From JAFGMQ01 sp036733345 (GTDB taxonomy: Bacteria; Desulfobacterota; DSM-4660; Desulfatiglandales; Desulfatiglandaceae): 7,720 nucleotides of DNA. Location of the stretch: positions 1-7,720 of the forward strand of contig DAINAR010000091.1 of the NCBI GenBank assembly GCA_036733345.1, read 5' to 3'. Below the pieces are notes generated by a model. It made no database searches. It had not been told where the DNA came from and was given only the letters and a program-made list of their open reading frames with translations. Positions 1 to 6,924 of the stretch are shown here, one piece after another (positions within the stretch are counted from its first letter, which is position 1; each line of letters begins with the position of its first letter). The position numbers and the translations under genes were made by a program.

Positions 1-1
1 A

Positions 2-1558
2 CTTCGTATCGGCGTCTATGAGAACGCACCAAAAATTTTCATTTCGGAATCAGGCAAACCTGCGGGCATTTTTATCGATATCATAGAGAATATTGCTGAA
101 AGAGAGGGATGGCTTTTGCGCTATGTGCCAGGTTCCTGGAGAGAAGGTCTGGACAGGCTGGCAAAAGGAGAAATCGATCTCATGCCTGATGTGGCATATA
201 CTGCTGAGCGCGGAAAGATATTCTCTTATCATAAGGTTCCGGTTCTTTCTTCCTGGTTTCAGGTGTATGCCCAAAAAGGCAGCGGAATAAGATCAATATT
301 GGATTTAGCCGGTAAGCGGATTGCCGTTCTGGAACGTTCTGTTCAAGAGGAAGCCTTTTTAAAGCTTGCAGCAGGCTTTGAATTGAACGCGACCCTAATT
401 GCCTTGCAGGATTACAAAAAGATTTTCGAAATGGTAGCAAGCGGAGAAGCAGATGCCGCCATCACCAACCGATTTTACGGAATAATGCATGCAAAAATGT
501 TTGGCCTTGAAGATACTTCAGTGATTTTTCATCCGAGCAACCTGTTTTTCGCCTCATTCAAAAATGCGTCCAAACAATTATTGGACACCATTGACAAACA
601 TCTCCTTGATTTAAAAAATGATCCTCAATCGGCCTACTATGCGTCCTTGAAACGATGGATTTCCGGAGATGTCCGTTTCAAATTGCCGACATGGGTTGTG
701 ACTCTCGGATTAATTTCAGGGGTTGTTCTGCTTATGAGCCTGGCTGGAACATTAATTTTGAAGCATCAAGTGAATGTGCGTACCAGACAATTAAGGGAAA
801 TCAATAATGATATGGAACAGCGTATAGTTGAGCGGACTGCTGAACTGGCTGCGGCAACTGAAGAGGCCAAGGCAGCGGATCAAATCAAATCAGCCTTTCT
901 TGCCACCATGTCTCACGAATTGCGTACTCCCCTCAACTCTATCATCGGATTTACTGGCATAATACTCCAGGGGCTGGCAGGCCCACTTAACGAAGAGCAG
1001 AACAAACAGATGACCATGGTTCAAGGCAGCGCACGACATCTTCTTGCCCTTATCAATGATGTGCTGGATATTTCAAAGATCGAGGCAGGTGAGTTGTCAC
1101 TTTCCATTGAATCTTTTGATTTGAAGACATCCATCGAGAAAATGGTCAAAATTGTTTCGCCATTGGCCGAAAAGAAGGGGCTGGATATAAAACTTGATAT
1201 TGCGGATGATGTCAAAGAAGCGACTGCCGATCAACGTCGTCTGGAACAGGTTGTCCTTAACCTGATCAATAATGCCGTAAAATTCACGGAAAAAGGGCAT
1301 ATTCATATTTCATGTAGAGTTGAAAACGAACAGTATGTCCTGTCGGTTGCAGACACCGGTATTGGCATAAAATCGGAGGAAATACCGGGTCTGTTCCAGC
1401 CGTTTCATCAGATAGACAGCGGACTTACACGCAAACACGAAGGTACAGGCCTGGGACTGTCCATATGTAAAAAACTGCTGGACATGATGGGAGGAAATAT
1501 CGAAGTTCAAAGCCAGTGGGGACTGGGCAGTACCTTCACCATACGCTTTTCGAGATAG
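2..1558 (+). CDS. Sensor histidine kinase with periplasmic SBP_bac_3 sensor domain (5'-partial)
   Basis: This is a transmembrane sensor kinase that should bind a small ligand outside the cytoplasm and autophosphorylate inside. The reading frame is open from base 2 (LRIGVYENAPKIF, typical of the start of an SBP_bac_3 lobe), so the real start and signal peptide lie upstream; an internal ATG at 116 would cut the domain. Counting from base 2 (518 residues visible): solute-binding domain to about 215, with GKRIAVLERSVQEE typical of the hinge; membrane helix about 229-253; a short coiled-coil linker (QRIVERTAELAAATEEA); HisKA with SHELRTPLN, phosphorylatable His305; HATPase_c with N box NLINNAVKFT near 420, G1 DTGIGI from Asp451, F box LFQPFHQ and G2 GTGLGL from 481. 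All catalytic motifs are intact. It has no attached receiver; the separate receiver 14 bp downstream is the probable phosphate acceptor. The ligand cannot be told from sequence; amino acids are common for the fold. Confidence 0.95.
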   Translation, partial: LRIGVYENAPKIFISESGKPAGIFIDIIENIAEREGWLLRYVPGSWREGLDRLAKGEIDLMPDVAYTAERGKIFSYHKVPVLSSWFQVYAQKGSGIRSILDLAGKRIAVLERSVQEEAFLKLAAGFELNATLIALQDYKKIFEMVASGEADAAITNRFYGIMHAKMFGLEDTSVIFHPSNLFFASFKNASKQLLDTIDKHLLDLKNDPQSAYYASLKRWISGDVRFKLPTWVVTLGLISGVVLLMSLAGTLILKHQVNVRTRQLREINNDMEQRIVERTAELAAATEEAKAADQIKSAFLATMSHELRTPLNSIIGFTGIILQGLAGPLNEEQNKQMTMVQGSARHLLALINDVLDISKIEAGELSLSIESFDLKTSIEKMVKIVSPLAEKKGLDIKLDIADDVKEATADQRRLEQVVLNLINNAVKFTEKGHIHISCRVENEQYVLSVADTGIGIKSEEIPGLFQPFHQIDSGLTRKHEGTGLGLSICKKLLDMMGGNIEVQSQWGLGSTFTIRFSR

Positions 1559-1560
1559 AC

Positions 1561-1566
1561 AGGAGG
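1561..1566 (+). promoter_or_regulatory. Shine-Dalgarno site fixing the start of the receiver gene
   Basis: A perfect AGGAGG lies 6 bases before the ATG at 1573. This decides the start: the same frame is open back to an ATG at 1516 inside the kinase gene, but that ATG has no such site and would add 19 residues unlike any receiver N-terminus. Confidence 0.85.
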
Positions 1567-1572
1567 TTATTT

Positions 1573-1968
1573 ATGAGTGCCGTAAGCAATACTCTGTTGA
1601 TCATTGAAGACAACCAGCAGAATTTTTATCTGATGCGTTTTATGCTTGAAAAGAACGGTTTCAAGGTCATAGGGGCGGAAAATGGAAAAGATGGTATCAA
1701 ACTGGCATTAGAGCAAAGGCCTCGGGCCATACTTCTCGATATTCAGCTTCCTGAAATGGACGGTTATGCAGTTGCTGCGGAATTAAAAAAACACAATGCC
1801 CTTGAGGGTGTACCGATAATTGCAGTTACCTCTTATGCCATGGTCGGGGACCGGGAACGGATACTGGCGGCTGGTGCAACAGGTTATATCGAAAAACCCA
1901 TAAACCCGGAAACCTTTGTTGAGGAGATCCGGAATTACATGTGTGAGAAAGGATTGGAAGCACGATAA
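1573..1968 (+). CDS. Single-domain response regulator (DivK/CheY-like receiver)
   Basis: A 131-residue protein made of one receiver domain and nothing else, acting as a diffusible phosphate acceptor or relay. Visible receiver residues: acidic pair Glu12-Asp13 (LLIIEDNQQN), phosphoacceptor Asp56 in LLDIQLPEMDG, switch Thr86 in IAVTSYAM, and the conserved Lys108 in IEKPI. The IEDNQQNFYLMRFMLEKNGF start and the LPEMDG signature resemble DivK-type receivers that sit next to histidine kinases. There is no DNA-binding or enzymatic output domain, so it probably signals by protein contact or passes phosphate on. It begins 14 bp after the kinase stop with a perfect Shine-Dalgarno site, so the two are almost certainly cotranscribed and cognate. 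The stop codon overlaps the presumed start of the next receiver gene. Confidence 0.92.
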   Translation: MSAVSNTLLIIEDNQQNFYLMRFMLEKNGFKVIGAENGKDGIKLALEQRPRAILLDIQLPEMDGYAVAAELKKHNALEGVPIIAVTSYAMVGDRERILAAGATGYIEKPINPETFVEEIRNYMCEKGLEAR

Positions 1969-2816
1969 AGATTCTCGTCGTTGATGATAAAGAAGAAAAC
2001 CGTTATATGTTAACAACCCTTCTCAAGGGAAACGGGTACGAGGTCGAAGCGGTTACAAACAGAGCAACGGGACTTGAAAGGGTCAAAACCGGAGGATTTG
2101 ATCTAATAATAAGCGATATCCTCATGCCGGTTATGGACGGCTTTCAGTTATGTCAGAAAGTTAGGGCAGACGAGGCATTGAAACATATCCCATTCATTAT
2201 TTACACCGCTACCTACACAGGCCAAAAGGATAAGGAGCTTGCCATCAAAATAGGGGCAGACAGGTTTATTCTTAAGCCCTGCGAGCCGGATGATTTTATG
2301 GAGGCGGTTAAGGAAGTTACCTCAACTGCCGGTGACCGTAAAACATTATCAACAGAAGATCATCCGCAGGAAGAAGAAATCCTCAAGCTTTATAACGAGA
2401 GGCTGGTGAGAAAACTTGAGCAGAAAATGCTGCAATTGGAAGAGGAAGTCAAGGCCAGGAAAGAGGCTGAAGAAACCCTTAAGTTAAGCAATACAAAGCT
2501 GCAACTGGCCCTTTCATCCTCAAATATCGGTTTATGGGACTTGAATAATCAAACTGGAAAAGTCTGGTTTTCTCCTGAATGGAAAGGCCGGATCGGCTAT
2601 GAAGACCATGCCAATCCAGTCATTTATGACGAATGGGTGAATCGGCTGCATCCAGGGGACAGATTGCATTATCTGGCCGAGTTTGATGCATATCTGCAAG
2701 GAAAATGTCTCCTGAGACGAAAAAGATTTCAGTCACCCGTTGATTTGGAAGGCAGGGAAACGATACTGCTCGTGGAAGACAATGAACAGGTCAGAAATAT
2801 TTGCTTTTACCATTAA
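1965..2816 (+). CDS. REC-coiled coil-PAS protein ending in a truncated second receiver; probable remnant of a hybrid histidine kinase
   Basis: The first in-frame ATG (2007) would remove the start of the receiver. The frame upstream encodes KILVVDDKEENRY, which carries the required acidic pair. I therefore place the start at the ATA of 1965, overlapping the previous stop as ATAA, giving 283 residues; ATT at 1953 or ACG at 1962 are alternatives. Domains: receiver about 1-125 (Asp7-Asp8, phosphoacceptor Asp51 in IISDILMPVMDG, Thr81, Lys104 in LKP); charged coiled coil about 135-175; PAS about 178-246 (IGLWDLNNQTGKVWFSPEW, NRLHPGDR, YLQGK). PAS then passes within about 15-20 residues into GRETILLVEDNEQVRN, the opening of a C-terminal hybrid-kinase receiver, which stops after ICFYH. 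HisKA and ATPase domains that normally lie between are absent. It may still act as a REC-PAS regulator, but decay is more likely. Confidence 0.75.
   Translation: MKILVVDDKEENRYMLTTLLKGNGYEVEAVTNRATGLERVKTGGFDLIISDILMPVMDGFQLCQKVRADEALKHIPFIIYTATYTGQKDKELAIKIGADRFILKPCEPDDFMEAVKEVTSTAGDRKTLSTEDHPQEEEILKLYNERLVRKLEQKMLQLEEEVKARKEAEETLKLSNTKLQLALSSSNIGLWDLNNQTGKVWFSPEWKGRIGYEDHANPVIYDEWVNRLHPGDRLHYLAEFDAYLQGKCLLRRKRFQSPVDLEGRETILLVEDNEQVRNICFYH
2757..2816 (+). other. Fragment of a C-terminal receiver domain (beta-1/alpha-1 only)
   Basis: The last residues of the preceding protein, ETILLVEDNEQVRN, match the first strand and acidic pair of the receiver that ends many hybrid kinases (typically GxETILLVEDEExVR). 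The domain needs about 115 residues and here has about 20, with no phosphoacceptor Asp, Thr or Lys. Just past the stop, other frames could encode receiver-like scraps (FTIKIL from 2803, DYQG from 2823), which would fit frameshift decay, but these are too short to be sure. Confidence 0.55.
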
Positions 2817-2919
2817 AATTCTGACTATCAGGGTAAGGAGATCTCTGGACAAACAACCAATTAAGACACACGATGGGAGTGAGGAGGCAAGTAAATAACA
2901 ATTTTGATGTACGTGCTAT

Positions 2920-4167
2920 ATGGGTAAGGAAATGGATGATTTTGGAATTGAAAGACGAACTCAATGGGGTCGACTTTTTCTACTGGTAGGGGTCGGAATT
3001 GTAGCTGCTTTTCAGATTGGCAAGGCACCTCCGGTACTTTCAATGCTGAGAAAAGAGCTCGGTTTGACCCTTGTTCTGGCCGGTTGGGTGCTTTCAGCAT
3101 TTAATATCATGGGTACTCTTATTGCTCCCGTAGCAGGAGCTATTGCTGATTGGCTTGGACATAGACTCCTGGTCATTTTCGGGCTTGGGTGTATGGCAGT
3201 CAGCAGTGCCATCGGATCGTTTTCTCAAGGCCCTTCTCTGCTTCTTGTAACACGTTTTTTTGAAGGTCTGGGGTACACCTTTATGGTTGTATCCGTTCCA
3301 GGTTTGATTCTTAGAGTTGTTAACCAGAGGGATTCGAGAGTAGCATTTGGTTTCTGGGGCAGTTTTATGCCTGCAGGAGGGGCAATGATGATGATTCTCG
3401 CCCCCCTTTTAATTTCTGTTTTCGGATGGCGCGGTATGTGGCTGATTAATGGAGTCCTTTTGTTTGCATTTATAATTTGGGTTGCATATGCCACACGGGA
3501 TCTGAGCGTTAGGAAAAATAAAGACAGGTTTTCTCTTCAAAGACTTTTAATTAATATCTGGCTTACCGTAAAGACGCCAGGACCAATTTTGCTTGCCCTC
3601 TGTTTCGGAACATATGGATTCCAGTTGCTTGTTGTTATGGGATTTCTGCCAACCTTGCTCATCGAGCAGCAGGGTATGAATCAGGGGGTTGCATCTGTAT
3701 TGACTGCGATTGCTTTGTCCGTCAGCGTCCCGGGCAACCTGCTGGGTGGATGGCTGCTGCAGCGTGGAATAAAGAGGTGGATACTGATAGCTGTTGCAAG
3801 CGTGACAATGGGTATTTGTTCCTTTGGCATTTTTTCAGGAAGCGTTAATATCTTAATTCGGTATATGGCCAGTATTGTATTCATGGGAATCAGCGGAATG
3901 CTCCCGACAGCAGTTATTTTTGGCGCTGTTGCACATGCGCCGTCAAGGGAACTGGTGGCTACAAGTAATGGAATCCTGATCCAGGGTGCACAATTCGGAC
4001 TTCTCACTGGACCGCCCATAGTGGCTGCAGCAGTTTCCCACAGCGGGGACTGGGGGATTGCTCCATGGGTTCTGGCTATCGTAGCGCTGATCGGAGTAGG
4101 ATTGTCATTATGTCTGCGTCCCCTTGAAATACAAATTGATATGCTGAGAAAAGGTAATATAAAATAG
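2920..4167 (+). CDS. Major facilitator superfamily (MFS) transporter
   Basis: A 415-residue inner-membrane protein of normal MFS length. Hydrophobic segments fill two halves of about six helices, separated by a charged central loop (YATRDLSVRKNKDRFSLQRLL, about residues 190-210). The loop after helix 2 holds a motif-A variant, GAIADWLGHR at 73-82 (family pattern GxxxDrxGrr), and later RFFEGLGYTF fits the arginine-bearing helix 4 of MFS carriers. These features support secondary transport driven by an ion gradient, but the substrate cannot be assigned. The frame is closed by a stop at 2905, so the start is ATG 2920 or ATG 2932. Neither has a well-spaced Shine-Dalgarno site; the strong GAGGAGG at 2881-2887 is over 30 bases away. 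It lies 103 bp after the signalling genes and may be in their transcript or have its own promoter. It converges on apbE. Confidence 0.9.
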   Translation: MGKEMDDFGIERRTQWGRLFLLVGVGIVAAFQIGKAPPVLSMLRKELGLTLVLAGWVLSAFNIMGTLIAPVAGAIADWLGHRLLVIFGLGCMAVSSAIGSFSQGPSLLLVTRFFEGLGYTFMVVSVPGLILRVVNQRDSRVAFGFWGSFMPAGGAMMMILAPLLISVFGWRGMWLINGVLLFAFIIWVAYATRDLSVRKNKDRFSLQRLLINIWLTVKTPGPILLALCFGTYGFQLLVVMGFLPTLLIEQQGMNQGVASVLTAIALSVSVPGNLLGGWLLQRGIKRWILIAVASVTMGICSFGIFSGSVNILIRYMASIVFMGISGMLPTAVIFGAVAHAPSRELVATSNGILIQGAQFGLLTGPPIVAAAVSHSGDWGIAPWVLAIVALIGVGLSLCLRPLEIQIDMLRKGNIK

Positions 4168-4251
4168 GTACAATTTAAGTATAATGGAAATTTAAATAAT
4201 AAAATAATGATAATTGGTGAAGAGTTAGAGAGGAGAACAGCTTAATTAAAA

Positions 4252-4290
4252 GTAAGGGATGCTCCTTTAAAATTAAAGGGCATCCCTTAC
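4252..4290 (-). terminator. Hairpin terminator between the MFS gene and apbE
   Basis: GTAAGGGATGC at 4252-4262 pairs perfectly with GCATCCCTTAC at 4280-4290. After a single bulged T, CCTTTAA at 4264-4270 pairs with TTAAAGG at 4273-4279, closing a tight AA loop. Read on the - strand the stem is followed by TTTTAATTAAG, so it suits the end of the ribF-apbE transcript, 18 bases after the apbE stop. On the + strand no T run follows, so it would be a weaker stop for the MFS transcript. Confidence 0.8.
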
Positions 4291-4307
4291 GCAAATCCGA
4301 GAAAATG

Positions 4308-5372
4308 CTATGTAATGCTTTTTTTATCCCAGCCGGCTGATCTGAATTTTCTGCCTTCTCTTGAGATTACAAGACATTCGGTATCAGAAAGGGAATTTAT
4401 AAAACTGGTCGAACTGGGAGGATCCATAACAAACAGACTCGTTGAAAGTGCATCGGCAGCCATGGTTGTTTTGGCCAATACTGATACGCTAGAGTTCAGA
4501 TTTGATGAAAGCCCTGTTTCGGGGTTTACGATATGGTGAAACATCTTTTCTCTGTCGAAAAAGACCTCATAATTTCCTGATGTTGCAACTGCCCCGTCTG
4601 TCAGATGAATAATTCCTGGATATTTTGCTTTTTTCTGAGGGTCCTGTATAGCTATTGTCCAGGGTTTTCTATCTTTTCCGGAGCCCATCGCCCTGATATC
4701 ACCTCCAGCATTTATAAGGTGATTTTTAATTCCATGTTTGGAAAGGACTTCTGATGCCCTGTCTACAATATAGCCCTTTGCAATACCATCAAGTGTTATT
4801 CCCATGCCGGGCATTTTAAAGCGGATCATATGGTTTTTGATTTCTATTTTATCGGAACCAATAAGTGCAATCGCCTCTTCTAATCTCCTGTGAGGTGGAG
4901 GCATAAATTTTCCATTGTTAAAATTTTCCCTGAAAAGATCAACAACCGGTTTTACGGATATGTCAAATGATCCCCTGCTAAGTCTGTAAAATTGTAATGC
5001 TCCGCTGACGACATTGGAAATATCAGGGGGAGCGTCGGCAAGAAGACCTTCTTTGTTGAGCTGGGCTATGGCAGTAGCGCTGTCAAAACGATTCATCAAC
5101 AGCGTTAGCCGTTCTATTTCCTCGAAGGCATGTCCTATTGCTTCTTCGCCTTTTGCTTTTGAAGGGCAGATAAGTGTCATGGAAACAAATGTTCCCATTG
5201 CCAATCTGGTTTTGGAAACTTTATAAGTATCTTTATTAAATTTGACTGCCTCGGCTAGAGGGGGGAGGATACCGACAGAGGTCAGACCAAGACCGAGCAG
5301 TCCTGAGATCTTTAAAAACGACCGACGATCCATACTCCATTTTTCCTGATTTTCTAAGGTGTTTTTAACCAT
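4308..5372 (-). CDS. apbE: FAD:protein FMN transferase (ApbE), Tat-exported
   Basis: It transfers FMN from FAD to a Thr or Ser of target proteins such as Rnf/Nqr subunits or FMN-binding domains, outside the cytoplasmic membrane. The 354 residues are a usual family length. An N-terminal Tat signal is visible: DRRSFLK at 15-21, a hydrophobic stretch to about 35, and a likely signal-peptidase site LAEA|V near 42. There is no lipobox Cys, unlike ApbE lipoproteins. Family motifs follow in order: MGTF at 59, MNRFDSATAIAQLN near 93, GSFDISVKP near 134, LDGIAKGY at 194-201, NAGGDIRA at 221-228, ATSGNYE at 263-269, HHIVNPETG near 279, and ADALST near 306 (metal and flavin binding). The start at 5372 is backed by AGGAG about 10 bases upstream; Met14 just before the RR pair is an alternative. 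It lies 49 bp after ribF, whose FAD product is its substrate. The protein it flavinylates is not in the window. Confidence 0.95.
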   Translation of the reverse strand: MVKNTLENQEKWSMDRRSFLKISGLLGLGLTSVGILPPLAEAVKFNKDTYKVSKTRLAMGTFVSMTLICPSKAKGEEAIGHAFEEIERLTLLMNRFDSATAIAQLNKEGLLADAPPDISNVVSGALQFYRLSRGSFDISVKPVVDLFRENFNNGKFMPPPHRRLEEAIALIGSDKIEIKNHMIRFKMPGMGITLDGIAKGYIVDRASEVLSKHGIKNHLINAGGDIRAMGSGKDRKPWTIAIQDPQKKAKYPGIIHLTDGAVATSGNYEVFFDREKMFHHIVNPETGLSSNLNSSVSVLAKTTMAADALSTSLFVMDPPSSTSFINSLSDTECLVISREGRKFRSAGWDKKSIT

Positions 5373-5421
5373 TGTATTTTATCTCCTGATCACTAAATAT
5401 TTGTAACCGGGTTGCAACAAG

Positions 5422-6360
5422 TTACGCTGTTTCAATTTGCTTAAATAGCTGTCTTGCTTTAATAATATCTTTACCGATTTGATCTGAAAGTTCTTTTACC
5501 GTTTTAAAGGTTTTTTCATCCCTGAGCCGTTCAATAAAATTTATCCTGATAGTCTTTCCAAGCAGGCTTTGGGAAAAATCCAGAATATGTGTTTCAACTG
5601 AAAACGGACCATCACCGAACGTTGGATCATATCCGATATTGGTCAGTCCGTTGTATATTTGATCATCTATCAAGACTCTTACTGCATATACACCGACCTT
5701 TGGTGTCAATTCATCAACGAGCTGCAGATTGGCGGTTGGAAAACCTAATAACCTCCCACCCCTGTTTTTGCCTGAAACAACTGTTCCGCATATCTGGTAA
5801 TTTCTACCTAAAAGATTTTTTGCCTCGGACAAACTTCCTTTCTGAACCAGTTCTCGAATTGTTGTGCTTGATATTATGGTATTCCCTTTAAGCACAGGTT
5901 CAACTACCTCGACAGAAAAACCTAATTGCTTGCCCATTTTCTTTAGAAGGCTGATATTGCCTTCGCGATTATGCCCAAAGGTATAATCATATCCGACTAC
6001 TGCCACTTTCATACCAATTTTGTCAACCAGTATATTACGGACGAAATCATGGGCTGATATTTCAGCGAATTCCTTTGTAAAAGGGATGCATACTGTAATA
6101 TCAATTCCAGCTTCATCAATCAACCTCAATTTTTGCTGAGTGGGGGTAATCAGGGGTGGCCCGTTACCTGTCTTCATAATTTTAACAGGATGGGGATCGA
6201 AGGTAATAACGACTGATTTGCCGCTTATTAAGCTTGCTCTTTCTTTTACCTTATCAAATAGAGCCAAGTGGCCCTTGTGGACGCCATCGAAGTTGCCTAT
6301 AGTTACCACACTTTTTATTAAAGGACTTTTAAGCTCTTCCAAGTCTGATGTTATTGTCAT
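5422..6360 (-). CDS. ribF: Bifunctional riboflavin kinase / FAD synthetase (RibF)
   Basis: A cytoplasmic enzyme that phosphorylates riboflavin to FMN and then adenylylates FMN to FAD. It has 312 residues, typical for bacterial RibF. The N-terminal FAD-synthetase domain shows GNFDGVHKGH at 22-31 (nucleotidyltransferase motif), VVGYDYTFGHNREG at 121-134 and SSTTIR at 164-169. The C-terminal riboflavin-kinase domain starts near 186 and shows GFPTAN at 206-211, NIGYDPTFGDG at 241-251 and ETHILDF at 256-262 with the catalytic-type Glu256. NIGYDPTF has Asp where many homologues have Arg, which I regard as ordinary variation. GAGGAA lies upstream of the ATG with a rather long gap of about 12-13 bases. 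The gene is transcribed divergently from the tRNA-Leu gene and is followed on the same strand by apbE, probably as one operon. Confidence 0.97.
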   Translation of the reverse strand: MTITSDLEELKSPLIKSVVTIGNFDGVHKGHLALFDKVKERASLISGKSVVITFDPHPVKIMKTGNGPPLITPTQQKLRLIDEAGIDITVCIPFTKEFAEISAHDFVRNILVDKIGMKVAVVGYDYTFGHNREGNISLLKKMGKQLGFSVEVVEPVLKGNTIISSTTIRELVQKGSLSEAKNLLGRNYQICGTVVSGKNRGGRLLGFPTANLQLVDELTPKVGVYAVRVLIDDQIYNGLTNIGYDPTFGDGPFSVETHILDFSQSLLGKTIRINFIERLRDEKTFKTVKELSDQIGKDIIKARQLFKQIETA

Positions 6361-6437
6361 TTAAAATATTTATTCCTCAAAATAAAAAACCGAAAAGGTA
6401 TCCGGTGAATCAATTTCTGTGTGAAATTAAAAAGCCT

Positions 6438-6464
6438 TTGACATGAATCTTGGTATGCTATAAT
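6438..6464 (+). promoter_or_regulatory. Sigma-70-type promoter of the tRNA-Leu gene
   Basis: A perfect -35 box TTGACA (6438-6443) is followed by a perfect -10 box TATAAT (6459-6464), with TGC just before it as an extended -10. The spacer to TATAAT is 15 bases, shorter than ideal; TAATAT at 6461-6466 gives a 17-base spacer. Transcription would start near 6470-6474, about 25 bases before the mature tRNA. Confidence 0.8.
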
Positions 6465-6495
6465 ATCAAAAAAAAATTTTCAAGCCTATTTTAAA

Positions 6496-6582
6496 GCCGA
6501 AGTGGCGGAACTGGTAGACGCGCTAGGTTCAGGGTCTAGTAGGTGTATGCCTGTGGGGGTTCAAGTCCCCCCTTCGGCACCA
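6496..6582 (+). tRNA. tRNA-Leu (anticodon CAG)
   Basis: A complete class II tRNA decoding CUG. The acceptor stem GCCGAAG (6496-6502) pairs with CTTCGGC (6572-6578), followed by discriminator A and an encoded CCA. The D arm contains GCGGAACTGGTAGACGC. The anticodon stem CTAGG/TCTAG holds the loop TTCAGGG with anticodon CAG at 6530-6532. A long variable arm (AGG...CCT) is as expected for leucine tRNAs, and the T arm is GGGGG-TTCAAGT-CCCCC. All stems are intact. Confidence 0.97.
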
Positions 6583-6714
6583 GGCAGATCATAGCTGTAT
6601 ATATCCCATAATAAAGCCGGCCGGGCCAAGTGCTCTTTTTTGGTTTTTAAGAGATAAAAATTTTAGTATTCTTTCATTAAATTTTTAATGGTTTGTTGAA
6701 AAGAAAAATAGAGG

Positions 6715-6768
6715 GGCATGCTTTCAAGCAATCGGCAACGAGACTGTTTATACGGCGTGCCTTTTTTT
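6715..6768 (+). terminator. Candidate rho-independent terminator or small-RNA 3' end
   Basis: GGCATGC (6715-6721) can pair with GCGTGCC (6755-6761) through 7 pairs including one G-T wobble, and seven T residues (6762-6768) follow directly. The loop of 33 bases is longer than in classic terminators. It could end the tRNA transcript or an unrecognised small RNA. Confidence 0.4.
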
Positions 6769-6865
6769 GATTAAGCAGGGAATGCCACTAACTTATTAGC
6801 ATTTATAATATGATATAAGAATGGAGTCCTTTATAAACCTGTAAGTAGAATCTGGTTTACGAATT

Positions 6866-6874
6866 TGATATAAT
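6866..6874 (+). promoter_or_regulatory. Extended -10 promoter upstream of the small ORF
   Basis: TGATATAAT is a TGN-TATAAT extended -10 element with a perfect hexamer at 6869-6874. No good -35 box is seen 17 bases upstream (TAGAAT), which extended -10 promoters tolerate. It lies about 50 bases before the ATG at 6925. Confidence 0.45.
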
Positions 6875-6924
6875 TCCGCATCGATTATTGATGAAAATTT
6901 GAACGATTATTGAGATATTTTATT

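Larger units (their letters stand above)
6583..6924. other. AT-rich non-coding spacer after the tRNA
   Basis: No supported coding frame is seen in these 342 bases. They contain a possible terminator or small-RNA end at 6715-6768, an AT inverted repeat (TTTATAA at 6802-6808 and TTATAAA at 6831-6837), and an extended -10 promoter at 6866-6874. No copy of the tRNA 3' end that could mark an integrated element was found. Confidence 0.6.

Noticed and set aside
1516..1572. Upstream ATG start for the single-domain receiver
   Set aside because: It would overlap the kinase and add residues not found in receivers; the ATG at 1573 has a perfect AGGAGG.
4315..4539. A + strand open frame inside apbE, and similar open frames opposite ribF and the MFS gene
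   Set aside because: They lie wholly within strongly supported genes in other frames and show no domain-like sequence.
6361..6410. Riboswitch or attenuator in the ribF leader (ACCG/CGGT then T6 on the - strand)
   Set aside because: The stem has only 4 bp with a 10-base loop, and the leader is too short and AT-rich for an FMN riboswitch.
6560..6582. tRNA-Leu 3' end as an attachment site of an integrated element
   Set aside because: No second copy of the tRNA 3' end and no integrase are visible downstream in the window.
6616..6641. GCCGGCCGGGCC followed by T6 as a terminator of the tRNA
   Set aside because: Only a 3-bp stem with a 3-base loop can form, and eight bases separate it from the T run.
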